Positions 8,536 through 16,868 of a DNA stretch of 64,000 nt are shown piece by piece. The notes beneath the pieces were generated by a model that saw nothing but the letters and a program-made list of their open reading frames with translations, was not told where the DNA came from and did not search any database. Position 1 is the stretch's first letter. The number at the start of each line of letters is the position of its first letter. This DNA is from CAYRGQ01 sp964423925 (GTDB lineage Bacteria > Bacteroidota > Bacteroidia > Sphingobacteriales > Sphingobacteriaceae). The DNA lies in NCBI GenBank assembly GCA_964423925.1, contig CAYRGQ010000001.1, forward strand, positions 186,001 through 250,000, written 5' to 3'. The position numbers and the translations under genes were made by a program.

Positions 8536-8967
8536 ATGAATTGGGGAGTAAAAATAGCTTTAGCGCTTGGGATCTGCATGGTGGCCGTGGTGCTAACCGT
8601 ACTGTACATGACCAGTACAAACACCGATACGTTGGAAGAAGGCGACTACTACGAGCGAGGTCTTTCTTATGATGATGTCTACGCCATGAAGGTAAATGTG
8701 TCGCAAGACAGGGCTCAGCCTAGTATGAAGGTGCAACACGATACACTGGCAATCGGCTTTGTGTCAAGCCGCAACCAAGGTGACCTACTTTTGCGACGCC
8801 GCGCCGACCGCGACCAAGATGTTCGCGTACCCCTGAACACGGGCGCGGGCACGATCTTTCGGCTTCCCATGCAGGCATTTAGCCGCGGAGCGTGGCAGGT
8901 CGTATTGGAATGGGAGACAGGCGGAAAACGCTATTATGTGGAACAGGATATCTTTTTGAAAGAATGA
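8536..8967 (+). CDS. ccoH: FixH/CcoH family assembly protein
   Basis: A 143-residue protein with one N-terminal membrane helix (about residues 5-25) and a periplasmic domain of the FixH family. FixH/CcoH interacts with and stabilises the cbb3 oxidase. The segment EEGDYYERGLSYDD after the helix is typical of the family. It follows ccoG after about 40 bases, and its stop overlaps the ATG of the next gene by four bases. Confidence 0.85.
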   Translation: MNWGVKIALALGICMVAVVLTVLYMTSTNTDTLEEGDYYERGLSYDDVYAMKVNVSQDRAQPSMKVQHDTLAIGFVSSRNQGDLLLRRRADRDQDVRVPLNTGAGTIFRLPMQAFSRGAWQVVLEWETGGKRYYVEQDIFLKE

Positions 8968-9656
8968 GTTATCAATTGCTGGCTTTTTTTATGGGGTTGT
9001 TGGGGAGCTTGCATTGCGCAGCCATGTGTGGTCCGCTTGTCCTGGCCCTGCCTGTTGGGAGACGTTCACAGTGGAGAGCGTTTCTAAATAAACTAGTCTA
9101 CCAGGTGGGACGCGTGCTTACCTACATCCTATTGGGCTTATTGATTGCTTCCATTGGCAACGCCTTGTCTTTCAGAGGATGGCAGCAGGGTGTTAGCATC
9201 GGTACGGGCGTATTATTGCTAATCGCAGGCACATTTATGCTGGCAGGTCGATATTCCACGTTGCTGGTCGGAGTGCAGCAACGGTTGTTAGCTCCCCTCG
9301 TGAAGCGCATGGGATATTGGCTATACCGGCCGGGGGGCAACCTAATCGCTGGGATGGTTAATGGCCTACTACCCTGTGGCATGGTGTATCTGGCGCTCGC
9401 TGGCTCACTCAGTGCCAATTCGGTCATGAACGGTGGGCTTTTTATGCTGTTTTTTGGCCTAGGTACGCTTCCGATGATGCTTTCCATTTCGATTTTTGGT
9501 AATTTTATAAGGCGCTACGTGCGCTTCAATATGGCCAAATGGCTGCCGGCTATGTTTGTTGTAATGGGATGCTGGTTCTTACTGCGTGGAGCTAATCTGG
9601 ATATCGCATACCTTAGCCCCTTGATTTATCCTGAAGGCGCCCTTACATGCAATTAG
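8964..9656 (+). CDS. Sulfite exporter TauE/SafE-like (UreH-type) membrane protein of the cbb3 cluster
   Basis: A 230-residue polytopic protein with about six membrane helices. The ATG at 8964 was chosen because it overlaps the ccoH stop (ATGA); longer frames upstream lie within ccoH. The first helix carries HCAAMCGP, a CxxxC motif kept in this family, and the region NGLLPCGMVY gives another conserved cysteine. Homologues sit next to ccoGH in many Bacteroidota and are named sulfite exporter or UreH-like by similarity. A copper or heme-thiol role in oxidase assembly fits the context better than sulfite export, but this is inference. Confidence 0.8.
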   Translation: MSYQLLAFFMGLLGSLHCAAMCGPLVLALPVGRRSQWRAFLNKLVYQVGRVLTYILLGLLIASIGNALSFRGWQQGVSIGTGVLLLIAGTFMLAGRYSTLLVGVQQRLLAPLVKRMGYWLYRPGGNLIAGMVNGLLPCGMVYLALAGSLSANSVMNGGLFMLFFGLGTLPMMLSISIFGNFIRRYVRFNMAKWLPAMFVVMGCWFLLRGANLDIAYLSPLIYPEGALTCN

Positions 9657-9723
9657 CCCGACGTCGGCGCTGCGAAGTCCGCTGGCTATTTGCTTTTGGA
9701 GAGAAATGACTTAAATTACCGAG

Positions 9724-10560
9724 ATGAAAACGATTATTGTTGCTACAGACTTTAGCCCGGTGGCAGAGAACGCCGTAGAATACGCAGCGGCTGCTGCACA
9801 GCAAACAGGCGCCCGACTTGTATTATTCCACCTTCATACCGTATCCATCCACGCGGTGAATGCGCGGGTATCTCCCCGCGCTCTGCAGGAGATGCTAGAC
9901 CGTAATAGGGAGCGCTTCGAGGCGCGTGGCGAGGCGCTGCGGCGGGCGTATCACATCGATGTGGTTGTCGACTGGTACATCGGCGATTTTTATGAGTCCA
10001 TACAGGCCTCGATTGCGCGCTTTGACGCTACGCTGCTGGTGATGGGAATGGCTGCCAAATCCTTGGAGCAGGACCTGTTGGGAAATACAACCACGTCGGC
10101 GATTCACAGGCTGCGCACGCCGATCCTTGCTGTGCCCCAAGGCGCGAAATTCAAAGGCGTGAAACAGGTATTGTTTGCCTGCGACATGTTGCAAGGCGCC
10201 CAGCGGGCGGTGCTCGCCCAAGTGAGGACGGTGGCGGCAGGATTCGGTGCCGACGTGACGATTTTTCATGTCAATAAGACGATTAGCAAAATTAAAAGCG
10301 GCGAGACCGTGTTAGCTTCGCACGGCCAGGCGTTTGACGAAGTTTTCGACGGTCTGTCGTACTATTACAAGGAAGTCCAGTCTAACGCAGTGCTTGACGA
10401 AATTAATCGCGAAATCCAGGCAATTGCCGCGGATATCCTGGTGATGGTCCCGCTACGCTACGGATTCTGGTCTTCGATCTTACATAAAAGCAAGACCCGC
10501 ATTATGGCCTCCCAAAGCGAGATTCCCTTGCTTTCTATTCCCTTGCTCAAGGACGAATAA
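9724..10560 (+). CDS. Universal stress protein with two Usp domains
   Basis: A 278-residue cytoplasmic protein made of two UspA-like domains (about 1-140 and 145-278). The first begins with IIVATDFSPVAENAV and carries a degenerate nucleotide-binding loop, LVMGMAAKSLEQDLLGNTT. The second is more diverged (QVLFACDM...LVMVPLRYG). Tandem Usp proteins often respond to low oxygen or slow growth. Its position 67 bases behind the cbb3 cluster suggests joint regulation, though no shared promoter can be shown. Confidence 0.88.
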   Translation: MKTIIVATDFSPVAENAVEYAAAAAQQTGARLVLFHLHTVSIHAVNARVSPRALQEMLDRNRERFEARGEALRRAYHIDVVVDWYIGDFYESIQASIARFDATLLVMGMAAKSLEQDLLGNTTTSAIHRLRTPILAVPQGAKFKGVKQVLFACDMLQGAQRAVLAQVRTVAAGFGADVTIFHVNKTISKIKSGETVLASHGQAFDEVFDGLSYYYKEVQSNAVLDEINREIQAIAADILVMVPLRYGFWSSILHKSKTRIMASQSEIPLLSIPLLKDE

Positions 10561-10569
10561 AGACGTTGG

Positions 10570-10590
10570 GGGCCGATTTTCGGCCCTTAA
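10570..10590. terminator. Possible bidirectional terminator between convergent genes
   Basis: The inverted repeat GGGCCGA/TCGGCCC with a 3-base loop sits between the stop codons of the universal stress gene and the convergent thioredoxin-like gene. The following T-run is weak (TTAATTG), so efficiency is uncertain. Confidence 0.45.
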
Positions 10591-11180
10591 TTGTTGATGG
10601 CCGCAACAATCTCCTCGATATCTTTGTAGCCATTCCAATACGTTTTTAGTCGGCCGTCCGGACCGTATATATAGGTGGACGGGTATTGCGTGGGCATGTG
10701 GAATCGGCTGATGAAGTGCCTGTCTCGATCGTACAGCGCTACCACGTTTTCCTGTCCGGCTAACGCGGAGGCGTAGGTAGGCAAAAAGGCGTCGACCAAT
10801 GCCGGGTCGTTCATGGATACGAAATATAGGCTTGCACTTTCGATGCGGTCGTAGTGGTTAGCGATGTCTCGTGCCTCATCCTGGCATTGCACGCAGGTAG
10901 GGTCAAAGAATACCACGACTATATTGCCCTTGTACGAAAGGTCAGAACGGTCGAAACGCATTCCGTTATTCAGGCGATAAAAGTTAAAATCAGGAATCGT
11001 AGCCGCAGGCTCATTGGTCGCTGGCGGGGTAGGAGCAGGTGTCGTGGTTGCTGGCGCCTGTTGGTTCGTTGCGGTCTGTGCGTTGTTGGTGGCTGTTTGT
11101 TGCTGGTTGCTTTGGCCGCAAGATGTAACTGCCAATAGCGCAGTGGCTAGCCAGATATTGAAAGGCGATGGGGTTTTCAT
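10587..11180 (-). CDS. Thioredoxin-fold (TlpA/AhpC-like) lipoprotein
   Basis: A 197-residue exported protein. The ATG at 11180 gives a lipoprotein signal ending in LLAVTSC, with C21 as the lipid site; an upstream extension would mask it. Residues 22-62 form a low-complexity Q/A/T/P-rich linker. The thioredoxin-like domain follows, with CVQC at residues 96-99 in FFDPTCVQC. Such proteins act as periplasmic thiol-disulfide reductants, often for cytochrome c or metal-site maturation. It is convergent with the universal stress gene and has its own likely promoter. Confidence 0.8.
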   Translation of the reverse strand: MKTPSPFNIWLATALLAVTSCGQSNQQQTATNNAQTATNQQAPATTTPAPTPPATNEPAATIPDFNFYRLNNGMRFDRSDLSYKGNIVVVFFDPTCVQCQDEARDIANHYDRIESASLYFVSMNDPALVDAFLPTYASALAGQENVVALYDRDRHFISRFHMPTQYPSTYIYGPDGRLKTYWNGYKDIEEIVAAINN

Positions 11181-11223
11181 ATGGGTGCTTGATCTGAAAT
11201 GTATTTGATTAATTCCTAAGCGA

Positions 11224-11255
11224 CAAAGGTACGTATAAATTTGCGGCATGGTCAA
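11224..11255 (-). promoter_or_regulatory. Likely sigma-ABfr type promoter of the thioredoxin-like lipoprotein gene
   Basis: Read on the minus strand, TTGAC (ending at 11255) is followed after about 21 bases by TACCTTTG (11231-11224), a match to the Bacteroidota -33/-7 pattern. Transcription would start near 11217, giving a leader of about 37 bases before the ATG at 11180. Confidence 0.5.
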
Positions 11256-11356
11256 TTTCAGTAAGCCTTTGAAAAAAGACATTGTCCGTGCCGGCTTTGT
11301 GAAAATCTCGTTACCTTAGCTGGGGCCGAAGGTCCGAAAATAAACCATGCTAAACC

Positions 11357-12217
11357 ATGGCAGTAAACCCATCTGATACGCATGCAGAGAGCAAAAGGCC
11401 GGTATCCCTCGTGCTATCGAGTGGTGGCGCGCGTGGTTTGGTGCATATCGGCGTTATCGAAGCGTTGGAGCAGCATGGGTATCCGATTGGGTCGATTGCC
11501 GGTTCGTCTATCGGAACATTGGTAGGAGGGTTCCATGCCATGGGCAAACTGCCCGAATTTAAAAAATGGCTCACTTCATTGTCCCCACGGCAGCTGATTA
11601 ACTTGATCGATTTCAGTTGGAGCCGGGCCGGCGTTATCAAAGGCAATCGGATTTTCAAGGATCTGAAATCCGTTATTCCCGACATGCGTATTGAGGATAT
11701 GCCCATTCCCTTTAGGGCGGTCACCACCGATATTGAGCGCGAGGAGGAGGTGGTTTTCGTTTCGGGCAGTTTTTATGAAGCCGTGCGGGCGTCGGTCGCC
11801 ATTCCCGCCGTTTTTACACCGGTACGGCGAGAAAGCAGCTTGCTTGTAGATGGCGGTGTGCTAAGCCCGCTGCCCATTAGCCACGTACAACGGCTGCCGG
11901 ATGATATCCTGGCCGTGGTTAACCTAAACGGCCATTGCGCAGCTTCCCATACCAACAGCAAACCTCACTATACCGGCTATTTTTCCATGATGCAGCATGC
12001 TTATTACGCCATGCGCCATCAGTTGTGCAAAATGGCAATCGCTCATCATCGGCCCCATATGGTTGTCGAGTTTCCACGAAGCATTTGTGGCATCTGGGAC
12101 TATCACAAAGCCAAGTATTTGATAGGAGAAGGATTCGAGGCTACCCAACAGTGTATTGCTCGGTTCGAAGTGCATGGCGCCTCAGTCTACTCTAATCGAT
12201 CCGGCGAAGGAAGCTAG
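11357..12217 (+). CDS. Patatin-like phospholipase family protein
   Basis: A 286-residue lipid hydrolase of the patatin/RssA type, using a Ser-Asp dyad. The oxyanion loop GGARG is at residues 23-27, the nucleophile S51 is in GSSIG (49-53), and the catalytic Asp is in LLVDGGVLSPLP. There is no signal peptide, so it is likely cytoplasmic or membrane-associated. Its 3' end overlaps the convergent hydrolase gene by 26 bases. No nucleotide cyclase or other CBASS gene is nearby, so a defence role has no support. The substrate is unknown. Confidence 0.88.
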   Translation: MAVNPSDTHAESKRPVSLVLSSGGARGLVHIGVIEALEQHGYPIGSIAGSSIGTLVGGFHAMGKLPEFKKWLTSLSPRQLINLIDFSWSRAGVIKGNRIFKDLKSVIPDMRIEDMPIPFRAVTTDIEREEEVVFVSGSFYEAVRASVAIPAVFTPVRRESSLLVDGGVLSPLPISHVQRLPDDILAVVNLNGHCAASHTNSKPHYTGYFSMMQHAYYAMRHQLCKMAIAHHRPHMVVEFPRSICGIWDYHKAKYLIGEGFEATQQCIARFEVHGASVYSNRSGEGS

Positions 12218-13025
12218 CGAGCTCAGCATTGAAGCGCGCGGGGTCTTCCAAATTGGGCAGATGTCCGCATTCCGGGATTTCCGCGTAGATGGCATAGGGA
12301 ATGCGTTCGACGAGCAGATCGGCTTGGGCCCGTGTCGTTATGCGGTCTTCAGCGCCACGCACGACCAGCACCGGCACATGGATATGGGACAGCGACGCCG
12401 TCGTATCCGTGCGCGAGGCTAACGCCAGTAGCGTGGAGCAAATACTGCGCAATTCGTTTCGCCGGATGCTTTGCTTGATGAGTTCGGCGATTTCGGGCCG
12501 TTCCCTCCGGGTGCGCTCGCCCAGTACATTCTCCATAAAATTGACCGAAAAGACGCGCTTGCCATGACGCAGTAGCGACTGGATGGTATCGAAGCGCTTC
12601 TGTTTGGCGACATTGTCATCGGCCTGCGAATGGGTATCACTTAGTATCAACCCAGCAAACTGATCCGGCGCGAGCTCAGCAGCCCGCAATGCGATATACC
12701 CGCCCATCGAAACACCGCAGAGGATGACACGATTGAGTTCAAGCTTTTGGATAAAAACAAGCAGGTCCTTTGCAAACACGTCAATGCTGAAATACCCGTG
12801 GCCCATAGTGCTTCGTCCGTGCCCACGCACATCTACCGCGATGGCCCGCACGTCTGGCGGCATGGCCTCCAGTTGCGGCGTCCAGCTGTTCTTGTTGAAC
12901 GGAAAACCATGGATGAAAATAAGCGTATGGACTGGTGCGACGCTGTCCTTAATCGTGTAGGCAATGCTAATGTCGCCGATGCGGATACGTCTTCGTTTGG
13001 TGATTGATGTCTTGATGAGCCTCAT
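12192..13025 (-). CDS. Alpha/beta hydrolase
   Basis: A 277-residue alpha/beta-hydrolase fold enzyme. Motifs are the oxyanion segment FIHGFPFN (37-44), nucleophile S106 in GVSMGG, an acid in RGAEDRIT and the histidine in ECGHLP near the C-terminus. The overall pattern resembles 3-oxoadipate enol-lactonase or non-heme peroxidase relatives, but the substrate is not predictable. The ATG at 13025 was chosen over an upstream non-conserved extension. The 3' end overlaps the patatin gene on the other strand by 26 bases. Confidence 0.85.
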   Translation of the reverse strand: MRLIKTSITKRRRIRIGDISIAYTIKDSVAPVHTLIFIHGFPFNKNSWTPQLEAMPPDVRAIAVDVRGHGRSTMGHGYFSIDVFAKDLLVFIQKLELNRVILCGVSMGGYIALRAAELAPDQFAGLILSDTHSQADDNVAKQKRFDTIQSLLRHGKRVFSVNFMENVLGERTRRERPEIAELIKQSIRRNELRSICSTLLALASRTDTTASLSHIHVPVLVVRGAEDRITTRAQADLLVERIPYAIYAEIPECGHLPNLEDPARFNAELASFLRRID

Positions 13026-13168
13026 AAAGTAACAAATGCAAAGCCTCGGGTCGTCATAATACGGCACCGTACGCCTTTTGTTCCTTCACAAAAGTAAACT
13101 ATATCGATGATTATAACGGATTTAAGAACTTTTTTCAAAAAATGTTTTTTTCATATGCTGTAGATGGC

Positions 13169-13176
13169 TATCTTTG
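13169..13176 (+). promoter_or_regulatory. -7 box of the tRNA-Arg gene
   Basis: TATCTTTG matches TAnnTTTG and lies 18 bases upstream of the tRNA 5' end, with only a T-rich run in place of a clean TTG -33 box. The spacing fits a start just ahead of the tRNA. Confidence 0.5.
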
Positions 13177-13193
13177 CGAACCAATTCGGAGTT

Positions 13194-13267
13194 GCGCTTG
13201 TAGCTTAATTGGATAGAGCACCTGACTACGGATCAGGAGGTTAGGGGTTCGACTCCCTTCAAGCGCA
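13194..13267 (+). tRNA. tRNA-Arg (anticodon ACG)
   Basis: A 74-base cloverleaf. The acceptor stem is GCGCTTG/CAAGCGC with discriminator A at 13267. The anticodon stem CCTGA/TCAGG closes the loop CTACGGA, giving anticodon ACG at 13228-13230. The T arm contains GGTTCGA. The 3' CCA is not encoded. A terminator follows at once, so it is a single-gene unit placed ahead of adk. Confidence 0.95.
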
Positions 13268-13278
13268 CAATTTTACAT

Positions 13279-13319
13279 AATAGCCTAGTCAGTGAAAGCG
13301 ATTAGGCTATTGTTTTTTT
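13279..13319 (+). terminator. Terminator after tRNA-Arg
   Basis: A 9-bp stem AATAGCCTA/TAGGCTATT with a 15-base loop is followed by seven T residues. It starts 12 bases after the tRNA and ends 28 bases before adk, so adk transcription depends on read-through or a start inside this short gap. Confidence 0.85.
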
Positions 13320-13347
13320 GTAATTTAACCACCGAAAACATTAGCTT

Positions 13348-13917
13348 ATGTTGAATCTCGTATTGTTTGGTCCTCCCGGTGCCGGAAAAGGAACACAATC
13401 CCAAAAATTGATTGACAAGTATGGCTTAACGCACATATCGACAGGCGATATGTTCCGCGCACACATCAAAGGGCAAACAGCGCTGGGCAAACAAGTCAGC
13501 CAGTTGATTGCTGACGGCGAACTCGTACCAGACAGCATCACAATCGCGATGCTTGAAGAGGAAGTAGACAATAATCCCGATACCAGTGGTTTTATTTTCG
13601 ACGGCTTTCCGCGGACGGTAGCCCAAGCCGAGGCTTTAGACGCATTTCTAGAGCGCAAGGGTCAAAACATTGCCGGCGTCATCGCGTTGGACGTCGACGA
13701 GCAGGAGCTAACGCAACGCATTGCCAAACGTCGCGAGATCAGCGGCCGGGTGGATGACGACGCCGATAAACTCAAGAAGCGTATCGAGGAATATTTCCAA
13801 AAGACGATACACGTGTTGCCCTACTACGAGCAACAAGGCAAACTGTCGAAAGTGAATGGCATCGGCGAAATCGAAACGATTTTCGCGACGCTTTGCGAAG
13901 TGGTTGACAACTTCTAA
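13348..13917 (+). CDS. adk: Adenylate kinase
   Basis: A 189-residue enzyme that interconverts ATP + AMP and 2 ADP in the cytosol. The P-loop GPPGAGKGT is at residues 8-16, the AMP-binding STGDMFR motif follows, and FIFDGFPRT and the SGRVDDD segment of the lid are present. The lid is of the short, zinc-free type, which explains the length. obgE follows 50 bases later on the same strand. Confidence 0.97.
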   Translation: MLNLVLFGPPGAGKGTQSQKLIDKYGLTHISTGDMFRAHIKGQTALGKQVSQLIADGELVPDSITIAMLEEEVDNNPDTSGFIFDGFPRTVAQAEALDAFLERKGQNIAGVIALDVDEQELTQRIAKRREISGRVDDDADKLKKRIEEYFQKTIHVLPYYEQQGKLSKVNGIGEIETIFATLCEVVDNF

Positions 13918-13967
13918 AGCACTCCGACGGACATCCGTTGGGTAGGGCTATTAAAATTTCGTATATC

Positions 13968-14972
13968 GTGGCACAAGGGTCTAATTTTGTTGATTATGTG
14001 AAGATTTGTTGCCGCTCGGGGCGTGGAGGGGCGGGCTCTGCCCACCTGCATCGTGACAAACGGACGGCAAAAGGCGGACCCGATGGTGGCGACGGCGGAC
14101 GCGGTGGCCACATCATCCTCCGTGCAAATGCTCAGCTGTGGACGCTGTTGCATCTAAAATACCGCAAGCATATAATTGCGGAAAATGGTCAGCCAGGGGG
14201 AAGCGCCCTCAAGACTGGTGCAGACGGCAAGGATGAAATCCTGGAAGTGCCCTTGGGCACCGTCGCTAAGGATGCTGAAACGGGTGAGGTACTTTTTGAC
14301 CTCTCCGAAGATGGCGAAACCCAAATCCTGACTCCAGGCGGCCGCGGCGGCTTGGGCAACTGGCATTTTAAAAGCGCCACGCGCCAGACTCCCCGGTTTG
14401 CGCAGCCTGGCGAGCCAGGACGGGAGGAATGGGTAATCCTTGAACTCAAAATATTGGCTGACGTAGGGCTTGTAGGCTTCCCAAACGCAGGGAAATCAAC
14501 GCTGCTTTCCGTTGTGTCCGCGGCCAAACCTGAAATTGCCGACTACCCGTTTACCACGTTGGTGCCTAACTTGGGCATTGTGTCCTACCGCGACAACAAA
14601 TCCTTTATCATGGCCGACATCCCCGGCATTATCGAAGGAGCTTCGGAAGGGCGTGGCTTGGGCTATCGCTTCTTGCGGCACATCGAACGCAATTCGGTGT
14701 TGCTGTTCATGGTGCCGGCCGACACGCCGCGGAGCATTGCCGAGGAGTATGAGATTCTTCTCAATGAACTGACGGCGTACAATCCCGAACTCGCCGACAA
14801 ACCGCGCATACTCGCAGTAACGAAGTCTGACATGCTGGACGCTGAGCTCGAAGCTGAAATGGCGGCCGGCCTCCCTAAGGACGTGCCGAGCATCTTTATA
14901 TCGTCCGTTGCGCAGAAAAACATTGCGCCACTGAAGGACCTGCTTTGGAGGGCCATTTCGAGTCAGCCATAA
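13968..14972 (+). CDS. obgE: GTPase ObgE/CgtA
   Basis: A 334-residue essential GTPase linked to 50S ribosome assembly and stress control. The glycine-rich Obg fold fills residues 1-160 (SGRGGAGSAHL, GGDGGRGG). The G domain follows with GFPNAGKST (P-loop), DIPGIIEG (G3) and TKSD (G4). The GTG at 13968 was chosen because homologues begin close to AQGSNFVDYVK; the only earlier option is a TTG at 13938. The long C-terminal extension seen in some species is absent. Confidence 0.95.
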   Translation: MAQGSNFVDYVKICCRSGRGGAGSAHLHRDKRTAKGGPDGGDGGRGGHIILRANAQLWTLLHLKYRKHIIAENGQPGGSALKTGADGKDEILEVPLGTVAKDAETGEVLFDLSEDGETQILTPGGRGGLGNWHFKSATRQTPRFAQPGEPGREEWVILELKILADVGLVGFPNAGKSTLLSVVSAAKPEIADYPFTTLVPNLGIVSYRDNKSFIMADIPGIIEGASEGRGLGYRFLRHIERNSVLLFMVPADTPRSIAEEYEILLNELTAYNPELADKPRILAVTKSDMLDAELEAEMAAGLPKDVPSIFISSVAQKNIAPLKDLLWRAISSQP

Positions 14973-15103
14973 TTGCCGGTTGCCCCTCGGGTTCCAAAAA
15001 TAGAATGCACATCTTGAACGACGCCTAAGTTGCGCCAAGTTGGAGCGATTTAGCAACCGTACCATTGCCCACTCGGCCGGTTTTTCTTACTTTAGGCGGC
15101 GCA

Positions 15104-15979
15104 ATGGGTTGGTCCACACAGTTTGTTCTGGTTTTGGCTATGCTTTCGGTATGTGCCGAGGCGCGGGCACAGCCCTATGGTCCCCCCATTCCACAAGGAA
15201 AAATCACCCATTCCGAACTAAACGAACTTTCCGGTATCGTGGCCAGTCGCCGATACCCAGGTCATTATTGGGTGCACAATGACAGTGGTGACCGGGGTCG
15301 CCTATTCCTGATCGATAGTAACGCTCGCCATCGTGCCACCGTGGAGTTCCTAGGCCTACGCGCACGCGATTGGGAAGACCTCGCGCTGTTAAGTCTGGAC
15401 GGGCGTGATTACCTGGCCATCGGCGACATCGGTGACAATAAGGCTCAGTATCCGGAAATTTATATCCACTTGCTGGAGGAACCGACATTGATTATGAATG
15501 ACCTGCCCGTTGATACGGTGGTGGACATGGCGGTCCGGAGCTATTCGTTTACCTATCCGGAAGGACCACGCGATGCCGAATCGCTTTTTTTCGACCCCCA
15601 CAGCCACACGCTTTATTTAATTACTAAACGTGAGTTAACCGTAGGTGTTTATCGCGTAGGATTTCCGACGAGCGACAGTCGGGAGGGTACGCTCACTAGG
15701 GAGGTCGGCCTCCCGCTTACGTATGTGACGGGCGCGGACATGTCCGCTGATGGCGAAGAGTTGCTGGTAAAAAATCTGTTGGAAGTCCATTATTGGCGCC
15801 GGCTGCCCGGCGAGTCGATACAAGCGATGTTGCTACGACCGTCAACACGCTTGCCGTATGTGCCCGAGCCGCAAGGCGAGGCCATCACATTTTGCCCTGA
15901 TGGAAAGGGCTACGTCACCATCAGTGAGCAAGCGTTGGGCATGGACGCGGTGCTGCATTTCTATCCGAGAAATCGATAA
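15104..15979 (+). CDS. Exported protein of unknown function, likely beta-propeller
   Basis: A 291-residue protein with a signal peptide (residues 1-24, ending in EARAQ). The mature part has HNDSGD, RARDWEDLAL, AIGDIGDN and YPEGPRDAESLFFD segments, a pattern found in exported bacterial proteins that resemble NHL or phytase-like beta-propellers. Repeated Gly-Asp loops could bind metal. Homologues are seldom characterised. The ATG at 15104 gives the clean signal peptide, whereas an upstream TTG would spoil it. The gene stands alone, with about 130 bases upstream and 40 downstream. Confidence 0.7.
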   Translation: MGWSTQFVLVLAMLSVCAEARAQPYGPPIPQGKITHSELNELSGIVASRRYPGHYWVHNDSGDRGRLFLIDSNARHRATVEFLGLRARDWEDLALLSLDGRDYLAIGDIGDNKAQYPEIYIHLLEEPTLIMNDLPVDTVVDMAVRSYSFTYPEGPRDAESLFFDPHSHTLYLITKRELTVGVYRVGFPTSDSREGTLTREVGLPLTYVTGADMSADGEELLVKNLLEVHYWRRLPGESIQAMLLRPSTRLPYVPEPQGEAITFCPDGKGYVTISEQALGMDAVLHFYPRNR

Positions 15980-16018
15980 GAAACATTCATCATTTGTTAA
16001 TATGATATATATAGGAAT

Positions 16019-16849
16019 ATGAAAAAAAATAGGTTACTAGTCATTTTATTTTTTGTAGTTGCGCTGCCCTGGACGTCCAAGGCGGCAAAGGTAGATAACG
16101 TACAAACCTTCAGCGCTGCTATGGGTAAAGCTATCAATGCAGTTGTCATCACGCCGGACAGGTACGATGAGGGCGGCCCCTGGCCGGTCGTTTACTTGCT
16201 GCACGGCTATGGAGGTAACTACAGCAGTTGGGTGAGTGAGGTGCCCGCAATAAAGGACCTAGCCGACCAACATGGACTGATCGTCGTTTGTCCAGACGGG
16301 GGATTCGGCAGCTGGTATTGGGATAGCCCCGTGGATTCGGCGTTCCGTTATGAGACCTATGTCGCTAAGGAATTGGTAGACTGGATCGATGCGCGTTATA
16401 AGACCATTGCCGATCGCCGCGGCCGGGCTATCACCGGTTTGAGCATGGGCGGACACGGGGCGCTGTACTTGGCATTTCGCCACCAAGATGTGTTCGGTGC
16501 TGCCGGCAGTACGGCGGGCGGTGTGGATATTCGCCCGTTTCCGCTCAACTGGGATATGCACGAGCGCCTAGGAAGCTACGCCGATGAACCAGAACGTTGG
16601 GAAAGCCACACGGTCATCAATCTGGTGCACTTGTTGACTCCCAACTCACTTTCGCTGGTCATTGACTGTGGAACCGGTGATTTCTTTTATGGCGTCAACG
16701 AAGCGCTGCACCGTAAGCTGGCCGAACGGAATATCCCGCATACCTACATCACGGGGCCAGGCGCGCACAATTGGGACTACTGGCGTACGTCCATTCCGTA
16801 CCAGCTTTTGTACTTCGGACAGTGGTTTGCGCAGCAGAAAACAGATTGA
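16019..16849 (+). CDS. Secreted esterase, alpha/beta hydrolase (esterase D/antigen 85-like)
   Basis: A 276-residue protein with a signal peptide (about residues 1-22). The PF00756-type fold shows LLHGYGG near the oxyanion hole, nucleophile S142 in GLSMGGHG, an acid in DCGTGDFF and the histidine in GPGAHNWDYW. Relatives include acetyl-xylan and feruloyl esterases and S-formylglutathione hydrolases. The signal peptide argues for an extracytoplasmic ester, perhaps on polysaccharide. An SMR transporter gene begins 19 bases downstream. Confidence 0.85.
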   Translation: MKKNRLLVILFFVVALPWTSKAAKVDNVQTFSAAMGKAINAVVITPDRYDEGGPWPVVYLLHGYGGNYSSWVSEVPAIKDLADQHGLIVVCPDGGFGSWYWDSPVDSAFRYETYVAKELVDWIDARYKTIADRRGRAITGLSMGGHGALYLAFRHQDVFGAAGSTAGGVDIRPFPLNWDMHERLGSYADEPERWESHTVINLVHLLTPNSLSLVIDCGTGDFFYGVNEALHRKLAERNIPHTYITGPGAHNWDYWRTSIPYQLLYFGQWFAQQKTD

Positions 16850-16868
16850 CGGAAAGCACTTAAAAAGC

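Noticed and set aside
11357..12217. Patatin lipase as a CBASS effector
   Set aside because: There is no CD-NTase, HORMA or other CBASS gene nearby. The neighbours are ordinary metabolic genes.
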